A DNA stretch of 48,413 nucleotides, taken from NCBI GenBank assembly GCA_903881315.1, contig CAIRSR010000020.1, forward strand, positions 1-48,413, written 5' to 3'. The translations under genes and the position numbers were made by a program. The notes under the pieces are model-generated. The model made no database searches. It saw nothing but the letters and a program-made list of their open reading frames with translations, and had not been told where the DNA came from. This DNA comes from an uncultured Thiotrichales bacterium. Lineage in GTDB: Bacteria; Pseudomonadota; Gammaproteobacteria; CAIRSR01. Positions 26,900 to 36,238 of this stretch are shown piece after piece; position 1 is the first letter of the stretch; each line of letters begins with the position of its first letter.

Positions 26900-26944
26900 A
26901 TGCCAAAAACAGGCCGCCACTCCCAGCGGGCGGATGAACCATGA
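26900..26944 (+). CDS. 14-codon leader peptide coupled to the tail-fibre gene
   Basis: ATG 26900 has AAGAGG seven to eight bases upstream and encodes MPKTGRHSQRADEP, ending in TGA that overlaps the fibre gene's ATG (ATGA at 26941-26944). The fibre gene itself has only a weak ribosome site, so it may depend on translation of this leader. The leader's ribosome site lies inside the terminator stem. The peptide matches no known family. Confidence 0.4.
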   Translation: MPKTGRHSQRADEP

Positions 26945-28800
26945 CCATTATTTCTATCCCAGCCACAAACAACATCGCTGACCCAGAGGTTCGCCGTGTG
27001 CTTGAGGCGCTCCGCATCGCTGTTGAAACCCTGGCGGGCAACCAAGGTCTCGTTACGGATCAGGCGGTTACCAAAGGGGAGCTAAATCATATCGGGCTGA
27101 TTGGCCTCAAGGGGTCAAGCATCTACAACCCGGCAAGCAAAGCCGCAATCCAGCAGGCCAACAAGCCCGCCATACCGCCAATTCCGCTTAACGTCAGCGT
27201 AAGGTTGACCACAAGCAATCTGGCCATTATCACCTGGACGGTACCGAGCTTCGCCGATGATATTGATCACGCAGAGATTTGGCAGGTAACAATAACCGCC
27301 TTCTCTAGTAAGAATGATTACAGCAAAGGCGACGTGGTCTCCTATCTGGGGGGCTATTACCGATTTATCACCGATCACACGGCGGGAAACTGGGCTGCGG
27401 CGGATGTCGTAGCCGTTACGAGCAGCTCCTTCACGCCATCAGACGCCGACACAGTCACCGAGAGCGCATCCAAAAAGGCTGTCCTTCTGCTCGATACCAA
27501 CGGTGCCGCGTTCTTCTGGGTGCGACTCATCAGCGCCCAGAATGTCGCCGGCCCATTCCAGACCTTGGCCGCAACCGTTGCCGCCTCCGCTGGAAATGTC
27601 CCGACAGAACATAACAGCTTGATTGGATTGCAAGGTGGCACAACCGACCAGTACTACCACCTCAACGCGGCTGCGTCGGCACTCTTCACCTCGGGCTCCC
27701 ACCACCAACTCCTCCATGGCAGCGCAAGCCTGCCAACCTGGGGCGCAGTTGACCTCAGCGCCGATATCAGCGGCAACCTACCAGTAACCAACCTTAATGG
27801 CGGGGCATCCGCCAGTAATGTGACTTACTGGCGTGGTGATGGGGTATGGGAGGTACCGCCTGGCACTGGTGTAAGAACAATTACCATTGCCTCTGCCAAT
27901 GGCGTAGCGGGCAATAGCAGTGGTGGTGCCGATCCAATTTTAACATTATCCACCACGGCAAACGGCATTCTTAAAGGAAATAATGCCGCGATTACTACAG
28001 CAACTGACGGAAGCGATTATCTTTCCCCTTCCTCTGGGGTAACACTATCGCAAACAACCAGTCAAAGCATTGGCTCAAACGGAAATAGACTAAGCAAACT
28101 ATGGACAACCGATCTAAACTGCAGCAACACAATCAGCGGAAATATCAACGGCTCTAGCGCGTCGTGTACTGGAAACGCCGCAACCGCAACAACCGCAAGC
28201 GCTTGCTCTGGGAATTCAGCAACGGTGACCGGACTTTCCATAACAACCGGAAAGACCCTCACCGCTAATAATAGCCTCACACTCAAAGGAACCGACTCAA
28301 CAACGATGACGTTCCCATCGTCGAACGCAACCATTGCCCGAACCGATAGTGGACAGGTATTCTCCGGGACAAACTATTTAACCGGCACCGTTGGGTTAGG
28401 CTATTCATCGACAGGAGCAAAGCAGGTATTTATCGGTAATCAATCGATTGGAGATGATAGCTCAACAAATATCTATTTCTGTGCGTCGAACGTAAACTAT
28501 AACTGGCGATTAGTTACCAACGGGTGGAATGCCGGACAGTTTGAATTATTATCATCAGCAACCGCTGGGGGAATAGACTTTACCAATCCGCCAGTGCTGC
28601 ATTTGGATCATAACGGTGCGCTGACCATTCTCGGAGGACTCACAGTAAAGAGCCCTACCCTAATAACAACAAGTACGGCATTCACAAATGGGGCTGGCGC
28701 TAATACCGGCACACTAACCAATGCCCCAGCATCAGGAAATCCAACCAAGTGGATCCCAATGAACGACAATGGCACAACCAGATATCTCCCCGCCTGGTAG
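26941..28800 (+). CDS. Phage tail fibre protein
   Basis: 619 residues. The N-terminus (MTIISIPATNNIADPEVRR, VLEALRIAVETL) is a short helix typical of virion-attachment ends. Residues ~75-200 are fibronectin-III-like (VSVRLTTSNLAIITWTVPSF). The rest is Gly/Ser/Thr/Asn-rich fibre, ending in KWIPMNDNGTTRYLPAW, a tail common at the tip of phage fibres. A module at about residues 310-470 (ANGVAGNSSGGADPILTLST onward) recurs in the 34,586-35,959 protein, evidence of domain shuffling. It opens the + strand tail block. Confidence 0.8.
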   Translation: MTIISIPATNNIADPEVRRVLEALRIAVETLAGNQGLVTDQAVTKGELNHIGLIGLKGSSIYNPASKAAIQQANKPAIPPIPLNVSVRLTTSNLAIITWTVPSFADDIDHAEIWQVTITAFSSKNDYSKGDVVSYLGGYYRFITDHTAGNWAAADVVAVTSSSFTPSDADTVTESASKKAVLLLDTNGAAFFWVRLISAQNVAGPFQTLAATVAASAGNVPTEHNSLIGLQGGTTDQYYHLNAAASALFTSGSHHQLLHGSASLPTWGAVDLSADISGNLPVTNLNGGASASNVTYWRGDGVWEVPPGTGVRTITIASANGVAGNSSGGADPILTLSTTANGILKGNNAAITTATDGSDYLSPSSGVTLSQTTSQSIGSNGNRLSKLWTTDLNCSNTISGNINGSSASCTGNAATATTASACSGNSATVTGLSITTGKTLTANNSLTLKGTDSTTMTFPSSNATIARTDSGQVFSGTNYLTGTVGLGYSSTGAKQVFIGNQSIGDDSSTNIYFCASNVNYNWRLVTNGWNAGQFELLSSATAGGIDFTNPPVLHLDHNGALTILGGLTVKSPTLITTSTAFTNGAGANTGTLTNAPASGNPTKWIPMNDNGTTRYLPAW

Positions 28801-28812
28801 AAGGAAACCGCA

Positions 28813-29229
28813 ATGACTGACACAACTGAAACCAACATAGTGATCATAACGCTCGGGCGTAATCGCACGAAAACACAATCTTTTAATGATGCTGCACTTG
28901 CAAATGGCTATCAAGAGATAATAACAACAACCAAGACTGTTTCGGTCACCACATCCTACGACGAACTAATGGCAGCAGGTGGTACACCGAACGGTTATCT
29001 GGCAAGTATCGGCATCACCGGAGAAAATGCTAAATTCGCAAATAGCCTAATACCTGGCGCTAGCGCAACAATCATTTATCAGGAGATTAGCGCTGCACCA
29101 AATCCTGTTACGGCACAGGCCTTCGGGGCTAATATCTGGGCTGCTCGCTGCGATGAATTCGACCGACAAATGATGCTAGATGCCGCAAAGATCCGCGATG
29201 AACAGGCAACCCCAACAGTAATATCCTAA
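28813..29229 (+). CDS. Small phage tail-associated protein
   Basis: 138 residues, AAGGAA ribosome site, 12 bases after the fibre stop. The first half is beta-rich (NIVIITLGRNRTKTQSFND); the second half carries helices ending FDRQMMLDAAKIRDEQ. No family recognised. Position between fibre and P-loop genes suggests a fibre chaperone or minor tail protein, which is inference from order. Confidence 0.6.
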   Translation: MTDTTETNIVIITLGRNRTKTQSFNDAALANGYQEIITTTKTVSVTTSYDELMAAGGTPNGYLASIGITGENAKFANSLIPGASATIIYQEISAAPNPVTAQAFGANIWAARCDEFDRQMMLDAAKIRDEQATPTVIS

Positions 29230-29245
29230 CCAGGGAGCTTGCAAA

Positions 29246-29773
29246 ATGATAGCATTCATGGTTCTGGGATTACCAAGATCAGGAACTGCCTGGGCCGCTA
29301 ATTGGCTAACCACCGACAAGACAATTTGCCTTCATAACCCAATGAGCAGGTACACACCAAAAGAAATAGAAAAGCTAGAATTTGGCGATCGAATCATCGG
29401 GATTTCTTGTACTAGCTCTTGGATGCTGGGCGACTGGGTAGATAAACATCCCGCACCGAAGATTATCCTCGAGAAAGACAGCATCGCTGTGAATCAATCA
29501 CTACAAGGTCTCGACTTACCGCCATTGTCATTACAAAGCATTTGTCGTTTTAAAGGGCTCAAAGGGAAACGTGTGGATTATCATTATTTATTTAATAAGA
29601 CACTGGCACCAATAATCTGGGAACATCTTATACCAAATATTCCATTTGATGAAGCGCGACACCATGAATTATGTGGTCACCACATTCAGCCCAATCATGC
29701 GGTTGCCTCACAAGGAATAGGCACAATCAACAACATTCTAGAACAGATCCGGAGATCAAGCAATGAAGCGTAG
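29246..29773 (+). CDS. Sulfotransferase-like P-loop protein of phage
   Basis: 175 residues beginning MIAFMVLGLPRSGTAWAANW. GLPRSGT is the PAPS-binding loop of sulfotransferases. The remainder (FKGLKGKRVDYHYLFN and so on) is much shorter than a complete sulfotransferase (usually 250-350 residues), which is usual for small proteins found in podovirus tail regions. It has a GGGAG ribosome site and overlaps the next gene by 11 bases. It may be a modified P-loop protein without sulfotransferase activity, or may alter a host or virion surface. Confidence 0.65.
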   Translation: MIAFMVLGLPRSGTAWAANWLTTDKTICLHNPMSRYTPKEIEKLEFGDRIIGISCTSSWMLGDWVDKHPAPKIILEKDSIAVNQSLQGLDLPPLSLQSICRFKGLKGKRVDYHYLFNKTLAPIIWEHLIPNIPFDEARHHELCGHHIQPNHAVASQGIGTINNILEQIRRSSNEA

Positions 29774-31673
29774 CGTATATAACAAAGAACGGTATCCTAT
29801 TTATTTTAGAATCAATAGCGCCACGGAAGACTTTTTTAGAGAAACATTTGGCGATGCAGGCATAAGCGATGCGGCAGATGCAATATCAGCGAATGCGGAC
29901 AATGTCTCTGGAATAGGATCTAATCTATATAATAAATGGGATAGCATCTATTCTCCGCTCGCAACCTCCATCGCATCCCAATACGGTATAACCCCTACTG
30001 ATCCAGCAGCAGCAAAACAGGCCGCTGCAATCAATTCCGCAACCCAACAACAGATTGAAGGTCTGCAAGGACAAGTAGCCGCAGGCGCTGCTGAGCAATG
30101 GAATGCAGCAACTGACGCTAACAACCGGAAGATGATGGCCTATGGCGTTAATCCGAATGATGCAAGATTCGTTGGCGCAAACCGTGCAGCAGCAATGGGA
30201 GAAACGGTTGGGGCCATCAATGCAGAAAACCAGGTTCCAGGCACGGTACGCAATCAAGAACTAACTTTCTTGAACAGCGGGTCGCCACTGGTTGGTCAGG
30301 CATTAAATGCCTACAATATTGCCAATTCTGGCTATAACTCAGCCGGCCAACTAGACCATCTAGATGACAGCAACAGTGCGAAAATTGCCGGAGCTGCTGG
30401 TAGTATGCTGTACGCTCTTGCCTTTGCTTACGGAGGTGGCCACGTTCACGCCCCTCCTGGCCCTCCAAATAAAGATACCGGGATGATCGGTATCCGCGAT
30501 GGTGAATATGTTCTCCCCACCGAGTCGGTGATTGCCGCAGGTGGCTCGAAAGCACTAGATGATTTTGTAGAACGCACCTATGGGCATCGGCCTGGTGAAA
30601 GGTACGCAATTCCAGTAGCGCCCGGCCTGGTTCAGAAATACCTGAAAGGGTACTTCGATGGGGGACTCGTTTCAGATCTCGGGAGTGATGACGGGTTTTC
30701 ATCACTAATGGACAACACGGACATTTCGCCACTCATCACATCAACAACAGACAACCTAGATCCATCCGCTTTCATGGGAGAAATAGCAAATGTTCCAGAT
30801 GCGGCCATGGATATTTCATCCTCTGAAAATGGCCTAATCTCTTCTGAGTTAATGCCGCCACCACCCGCGACCGGGCTGGTTTCAGCAGCAATCATTGGCA
30901 GCCCATCAGATAATGGAACAATGTTAGGCGAACCAGACGAATGGACATCAATACTATCTCCTTACGCCGACTATCAACCAGAGAACGTGATGGACAGCAT
31001 TGGAATTTCTGCCAATCCGATTGACAACAATCTCTATGACACAGAAGGCGATTTCCCAGGGCTTATCTCATCCCCTTGGAATAGCACAGACGAGACATCC
31101 ATCCTGTCGTCTCCAATCGATGGGTACCCAATGCAAAACGATACCGGAACCCCTGAGCCATTCCCAACCGACGGAGTAGGCGCTGATGGAATGCCTAATG
31201 ATTTAAATAATCCACCTTCAGAAACAGGTCAAACTCCTTCAGCTAAAGACAAAGATAGCGGCAACCCCGACAATATACCAAACTCAAATGAACATCCTGG
31301 GAATGCTAGAAACGACAATCAACAAGGAATACCACGTCACAGAACGAATAGCGGCACTGACCATAACTCTTCCGGTCATTCAAGAGTCAGTAGCAGTAAT
31401 AGATATAGTAGAACCATAGACTCCAATAATCGCCGGAATAACACGTCAAAATCAGTTCCACTAGATCCAAGGATTGGGTTTATGAATAGCGGCGAACCTG
31501 GTTTACAAAAAATACCGATTGCCGGGTTCTATCCACAAGCCTTGCCGAAAATATCTCTTCAGAAAGAACCGCGCGATCCTAAGATTGCCAAGGCAATTCA
31601 CGTTGCAGGAAACAACCCAAGCAAGCGCTACAACGCAGTTATTCGATCCCTAATGGGATGGCCCCCAGAATGA
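29763..31673 (+). CDS. Phage virion protein (internal or injected type)
   Basis: 636 residues. Residues ~55-200 are helical and Ala/Gln-rich (AAKQAAAINSATQQQIEGLQ). A small glycine-rich helix follows (ASMLYALAFAYGGGHVH), then GMIGIRDGEYVLPTESVIAA GG with DDFVERTYG, the 'DGE(Y/F)V.P...V..G...LD' motif found in podovirus virion proteins. The last ~350 residues are Asp/Ser/Pro/Asn-rich and probably disordered. An ejected internal core protein fits this layout. It starts within the previous gene, with GGAG upstream. Confidence 0.65.
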   Translation: MKRSVYNKERYPIYFRINSATEDFFRETFGDAGISDAADAISANADNVSGIGSNLYNKWDSIYSPLATSIASQYGITPTDPAAAKQAAAINSATQQQIEGLQGQVAAGAAEQWNAATDANNRKMMAYGVNPNDARFVGANRAAAMGETVGAINAENQVPGTVRNQELTFLNSGSPLVGQALNAYNIANSGYNSAGQLDHLDDSNSAKIAGAAGSMLYALAFAYGGGHVHAPPGPPNKDTGMIGIRDGEYVLPTESVIAAGGSKALDDFVERTYGHRPGERYAIPVAPGLVQKYLKGYFDGGLVSDLGSDDGFSSLMDNTDISPLITSTTDNLDPSAFMGEIANVPDAAMDISSSENGLISSELMPPPPATGLVSAAIIGSPSDNGTMLGEPDEWTSILSPYADYQPENVMDSIGISANPIDNNLYDTEGDFPGLISSPWNSTDETSILSSPIDGYPMQNDTGTPEPFPTDGVGADGMPNDLNNPPSETGQTPSAKDKDSGNPDNIPNSNEHPGNARNDNQQGIPRHRTNSGTDHNSSGHSRVSSSNRYSRTIDSNNRRNNTSKSVPLDPRIGFMNSGEPGLQKIPIAGFYPQALPKISLQKEPRDPKIAKAIHVAGNNPSKRYNAVIRSLMGWPPE

Positions 31674-31853
31674 GATCATGAACCCACCACATCGCAAGTT
31701 GTATAGCATCTTTCTGGCCATCTAAATCTCTAGATCATAAAACAAATCCAGAATATACCAACTGGATTATCGGGTTTAGACAAAGCATCCGAATCACACG
31801 CTATACGATCAGAAAACCAACACACGCAAGACAATAAAATCTGGTGGTGATAC

Positions 31854-32255
31854 ATGAGTAGTAATAATTATGTAAATGCAGCACCAATACCGATGACTCT
31901 AGGGGATATTGGAAATCCAATCATCATTCAACTTGGTGACGGTAATTATATGCCAACGGATTATTCATCCTATCCGAATATCATAGTTACCGCCATCTTA
32001 ACCGCAAAGAACAATCCAGAGACCCAATACGCATCGATTATATGCACCAATCTTGATCCATCAATCGGACAGTTCTTGTTTCCGGGGTTTTCCGCTGGAA
32101 TCTTAACGTACAATAGAGCCACGGACATAGGCACAGCACCAGGCAGTTACGAATTAAGTTTTATCGTTGATTATTACGGAGATACTACCAGCAGAGTATC
32201 CTCAGTGGACGGATTGTTGGCTATTCGACTTTACAACTCGAGACCATCCTCATGA
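31854..32255 (+). CDS. Small phage structural protein, beta-rich
   Basis: 133 residues, with GGTGGTGAT upstream. Short beta strands dominate (NIIVTAILTAKNNPETQYAS, GSYELSFIVDYYGD), which recalls small baseplate or fibre-adaptor domains. Family not recognised. Its end overlaps the next start by four bases (ATGA). Confidence 0.6.
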   Translation: MSSNNYVNAAPIPMTLGDIGNPIIIQLGDGNYMPTDYSSYPNIIVTAILTAKNNPETQYASIICTNLDPSIGQFLFPGFSAGILTYNRATDIGTAPGSYELSFIVDYYGDTTSRVSSVDGLLAIRLYNSRPSS

Positions 32256-32650
32256 CAAATCGTAGTGTGCCCGGAAAGATCCACCTCCTTGCTATCGATA
32301 GCAGCAATCGACCAACCTTATTTGCAGCATCGTTTCAAGCAGAGGACTATAAACAAAATGGTGTTGGTATCCGTTCCGCTTTGTTTGATGAAGAAACCAT
32401 GGGGGGAACAATTGTAGGACTCAATCTTCCTTCTGCCATCTCAGTTGATATCCTTAGTTATCATAAACACTTTATCAGCAAACTACTCCCCATCCCGGGA
32501 ATCGAGAAACCAGGATTGCTTGGGTTCAATACGCTCGGGGAATTCACGCCAGATAACAATGTGATTATGATTGGATCCCCCATTCTACCCATTTCTTTAG
32601 AAAACTATTTGCTTAACAGCAATACGCTTGGCGACATTATTCTCAACTAG
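32252..32650 (+). CDS. Small phage structural protein
   Basis: 132 residues, translationally coupled to the previous gene. Sequence is beta-rich (KIHLLAIDSSNRPTLFAASF) with repeated hydrophobic strands and no recognised family. Position between a virion protein and the tailspike suggests a tail adaptor. Confidence 0.55.
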   Translation: MTNRSVPGKIHLLAIDSSNRPTLFAASFQAEDYKQNGVGIRSALFDEETMGGTIVGLNLPSAISVDILSYHKHFISKLLPIPGIEKPGLLGFNTLGEFTPDNNVIMIGSPILPISLENYLLNSNTLGDIILN

Positions 32651-32686
32651 AACCAGTCACATCATTTAAACTCAAAGGGGATAACG

Positions 32687-34546
32687 ATGGGCACCGTGAA
32701 ATATACTGACGATGCATACACAACACTTTCATCATCTGTTGGCCCAACTGACACAACAATCCACGTAACTTCATCGGCGCGTTTTTCTGGATTACTCACC
32801 GTTGCGGGAGATTATTTCTTTGTAACATTAGCGCAAACAGCGACAGGCACCAAAGAAACCGTCAAGGTAACTAACATTATAGGAACAGCTTGGTCAGTAG
32901 TACGAGCAATTGGCCCAAATGATAGTAACATTTCATTCGGGGTAGGAGATAGCGTCACGCTACGGGTTGGCACAAACCTTCTAACCGAATTGCGTAGCGC
33001 CTCCAATCAGACACTCGCATTATTTGGAACCGCTATTGGAACAGTGAACGCCTTCAGTGCATCCGTTGGGATAGTCCCGCTAGCACTGGTAGACGGAATG
33101 CAGGTCAATATCCGATCACTTGGGGAGAATACAATAACAGCACCCACCTTTAACCTAAATGCTAATGGCGCATATCCAATCACCAGATATGGCGGTAACA
33201 CTCTTGGCATTGGCGATATTAGCGGAGAAATTATGCTGCGTTATGTCGCTTCCGGGCCACGCTGGGAATTGCTTAACCCAAGCAAGAACGACGACATTAT
33301 CCTCTCTATTAAACACTTCGGGGCGGTTGGCGATGGCTCTGTGGATGATACCGCAGCCATCAATTCAGCAATATCCTATGTCGCTGCCAACCGTGGTGGT
33401 AAGCTATTAGTACCACGGGGAACCTATAAGATAACCTCGCGCATAAATCTATGCAACGGACTATCGCTAATTGGAGAGGCAAGCTTTAGCGGAAGCACTG
33501 GCTCGCCACCCGTTCAATTTATCTGCACTTCAGTAACCACTACTGAATGCCTTCTGGGAAACGATGTTAGCAATGTCACCATAGAGGACATCTACATTAG
33601 TGGGCCAAGCTCTGGTAGCCAGAGCAATAATATCATTTCCTTCACGGGCTCATGCAGACGCATCAACCTGCGCCGGCTTGTTGTAAACTCTGTGACAACA
33701 GGAAATGGTATCAGTATCAATAGCGCAATCACCTTCATGATTGAGAACTGCGTTGCTGTCAATTCAGGGACAGGATTCTATATCGGAGCATCCTGCACCT
33801 CTGGAGTGTTGTCCGCCAATTACGCAAACACATGTACCGTCATCGGATATTACATCTTGGGCACCTATATCTCGCTCAACGGGAATGCGGCTGACGGGAA
33901 TCTGTATGGTTACGAGATATCAGGAAAGTCAATAGGTCTGCACGCTTGTGGAGCAGAATCTAGCATCCGATCAGCATTCTTCTTGAATGGGTGCGAGGGC
34001 GTTGTGATAGACGGGTTCCGATCCTATGCTAACAACCAAGCTAATGACACATTCATTGGCTCATTTGTCAATATCAACAACAATCCCAAGAATGTTGTCT
34101 TTATTGGTTGCATTGATGACAATCCAAAGTCTGGCACAAGCACTTCGGTATCGTCAACAGATAACAACGTCGGATCAGAACTGTCATTCGTATCGTGCGA
34201 CCTTGCCAAGGGAATAGTTAGCGCCATTAAGAACACCATTACCGTAGCGAATGCAGCCCAAGCCTACGCATCGTTTAATGGTACGACAATCTCACCAATT
34301 ACTCCACTAACCAGCCACAATGTAGCCTCAATTGTGAAGAATGGGGCGGGTGATTACACAATTAACTTCACAAACCCATTACCGTCCGCATACTACGTCA
34401 CTACGGTCAATGGTGCCCCCGTCTCAGGCTATTATGTTTCTGGTGGTGCCGTTACCCTCAACGCATCTTATGTGACAGTTCGCATTGGGTACGGGAATAC
34501 CCCAGCAGATAGCGCACTAGTGAATGTAATGTGCATCGGTGGTTGA
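32687..34546 (+). CDS. Tailspike with pectate-lyase-type beta-helix
   Basis: 619 residues. Residues 1-~200 form a virion-attachment domain (MGTVKYTDDAYTTLSSSVG...), nearly identical in layout to that of the next gene. From about 205 a Pectate_lyase_3 beta-helix begins: IKHFGAVGDGSVDDTAAIN, then GGKLLVPRGTYKITSRINL, the standard start of phage depolymerase tailspikes. Right-handed beta-helix turns follow to about residue 500. The C-terminal ~90 residues are a small cap. It probably binds and cuts host surface polysaccharide. Ribosome site AAAGGGG. Confidence 0.85.
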   Translation: MGTVKYTDDAYTTLSSSVGPTDTTIHVTSSARFSGLLTVAGDYFFVTLAQTATGTKETVKVTNIIGTAWSVVRAIGPNDSNISFGVGDSVTLRVGTNLLTELRSASNQTLALFGTAIGTVNAFSASVGIVPLALVDGMQVNIRSLGENTITAPTFNLNANGAYPITRYGGNTLGIGDISGEIMLRYVASGPRWELLNPSKNDDIILSIKHFGAVGDGSVDDTAAINSAISYVAANRGGKLLVPRGTYKITSRINLCNGLSLIGEASFSGSTGSPPVQFICTSVTTTECLLGNDVSNVTIEDIYISGPSSGSQSNNIISFTGSCRRINLRRLVVNSVTTGNGISINSAITFMIENCVAVNSGTGFYIGASCTSGVLSANYANTCTVIGYYILGTYISLNGNAADGNLYGYEISGKSIGLHACGAESSIRSAFFLNGCEGVVIDGFRSYANNQANDTFIGSFVNINNNPKNVVFIGCIDDNPKSGTSTSVSSTDNNVGSELSFVSCDLAKGIVSAIKNTITVANAAQAYASFNGTTISPITPLTSHNVASIVKNGAGDYTINFTNPLPSAYYVTTVNGAPVSGYYVSGGAVTLNASYVTVRIGYGNTPADSALVNVMCIGG

Positions 34547-34585
34547 TATACAACCACCACAGCAAATCAACAGAAGGAATCAAGC

Positions 34586-35959
34586 ATGGGAACCATAAAA
34601 TATACCGATGATGCGTACACAACCATAGCCGCATCCGTTGGCGCTACCGATTCAATAATCATTGTAACCTCATCTGCACGATTCTCGAACCTATTAACAA
34701 TTGCCGGCGATTACTTTTATGCAACAATAGTACAGACCGGAACAGGCAACAAGGAAACGGTAAAGGTCAGCAACATCACCGGAACAAGTTGGGCCGTTAC
34801 TCGCGCTGTTGGGCCGAATGATAGCAACCTCTCATTTGCCGTTGGCGACGGGGTGTATCTGCGAGTCTGCACTAACGTAATCCATGAGATCCGAAGCGCA
34901 TCCAATCAGACAAAAGCATTATTTACCATAGCCGGTGGTAGTAGCGACGCCATCACTGCTACTGTCGGAATAGCACCACAAACCTTGGTAGATGGAACCC
35001 AGGTAAACATACGAGTAATTTCTAGCAACAGCTCAACTACGCCAACCTTTAACCTAAATAACTTTGGTGCCTGCATAATAACAAAACAAGGCGGCAACGC
35101 ACTAGCGCCAGGCGACATTGTTGGGGAGGTAATCCTGCGCTACGTTGCCGCAGGTACACGTTGGGAACTACTAAACCCAGTCTGGCCAACCGAAACCATA
35201 GTACACTCGCTCTCAGTGGCCAATGCAAATGGTCTTGTCGGGTCGAGTAGTGGTGGTAAGGCACCACAATTAACTCTGTCAACAACCGTCACTGGGATAC
35301 TGAAAGGAAACGGATTGGCAATTAGCGGAGCAACCGATGGCGGTGATTTTCTTTCGCCAGTTACCGGGGTGACCGTATCTCAAACAGCGGCACAGAATAT
35401 TGGTACAACCAGCAATAGGCTGGGAAAATTGTGGGCCACCGATATCACCTGTACCAATACTATCAATGGAAATTCAGCCACAGCCTCCGCCGCTTCGACT
35501 GTTACTGGATTAACCGTTACTAGCGGCAAAGCGCTAACAGTAAATAATTCGGTCACCCTCTCGGGAACGGACGGCGTAACCGTTACTTTACCAGCAACGA
35601 ATGCGACACTAGCAGCCACAAACCTGGCACAAACCCATACGGGTATGCCAACATTCGCAGGAGGAATAGCCTTCGCTGTCACGACCAAACCCACGAGTTA
35701 CACCATAGCCGCAACAGATTACTTAGTGCTCATGAACGGCTCGTCACTTACGGTTACCTTGCCGAGCGCTGCGAGTTATCCTGGCAGGGTGCTAAAACTA
35801 GGGGCTGTCTCTTCGGCAGTGACAATTGCCAATGGCCCACTCTATTCCACCGATGGGTCAACGGTGGTAGCGTCATCCATCAACGCAAGATATATTATTG
35901 AGATCATGAGTAATGGGGCGGTCTGGTTGTACATGAACGACAACTGGATTTCTGGATAG
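34586..35959 (+). CDS. Second tail fibre with shared attachment domain
   Basis: 457 residues. Residues 1-~205 repeat the attachment domain of the upstream tailspike (MGTIKYTDDAYTTIAASVG; GPNDSNLSFAVGD; EIRSASNQTKALF). Residues ~210-350 repeat the fibre module of the 26,941-28,800 protein (ANGLVGSSSGGKAPQLTLST; GILKGNGLAI). The C-terminus (YVLVLMNGSSLTVTLPS-like strand, ending SNGAVWLYMNDNWISG) is a tip domain of its own. So the gene is a chimera of its two neighbours. Ribosome site AAGGAA. Confidence 0.82.
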   Translation: MGTIKYTDDAYTTIAASVGATDSIIIVTSSARFSNLLTIAGDYFYATIVQTGTGNKETVKVSNITGTSWAVTRAVGPNDSNLSFAVGDGVYLRVCTNVIHEIRSASNQTKALFTIAGGSSDAITATVGIAPQTLVDGTQVNIRVISSNSSTTPTFNLNNFGACIITKQGGNALAPGDIVGEVILRYVAAGTRWELLNPVWPTETIVHSLSVANANGLVGSSSGGKAPQLTLSTTVTGILKGNGLAISGATDGGDFLSPVTGVTVSQTAAQNIGTTSNRLGKLWATDITCTNTINGNSATASAASTVTGLTVTSGKALTVNNSVTLSGTDGVTVTLPATNATLAATNLAQTHTGMPTFAGGIAFAVTTKPTSYTIAATDYLVLMNGSSLTVTLPSAASYPGRVLKLGAVSSAVTIANGPLYSTDGSTVVASSINARYIIEIMSNGAVWLYMNDNWISG

Positions 35960-36238
35960 ATTTGATCTAAAAATATCCAGCCAGATCGACAACAGCACAC
36001 GTCATGAAATAAAAGAGTAGCCTCTACCGGGTACTACCACAATGGCACAACCTGACCACCGCAATAAGACAAGCGGCAGGTCTCGTGCGAATCTTGTGTA
36101 AGCCTGGTGGTTTGACTACTATTAAGAAATAGTTGGGGAGAAGAGCAGTTCAGCGAGGTTAAGCGTAAAAACTCGATAACGCTGCAACTGGAAAGAACGA
36201 TACCAGAGATACCGCAAGAATAAAGATTGACTGAGACA

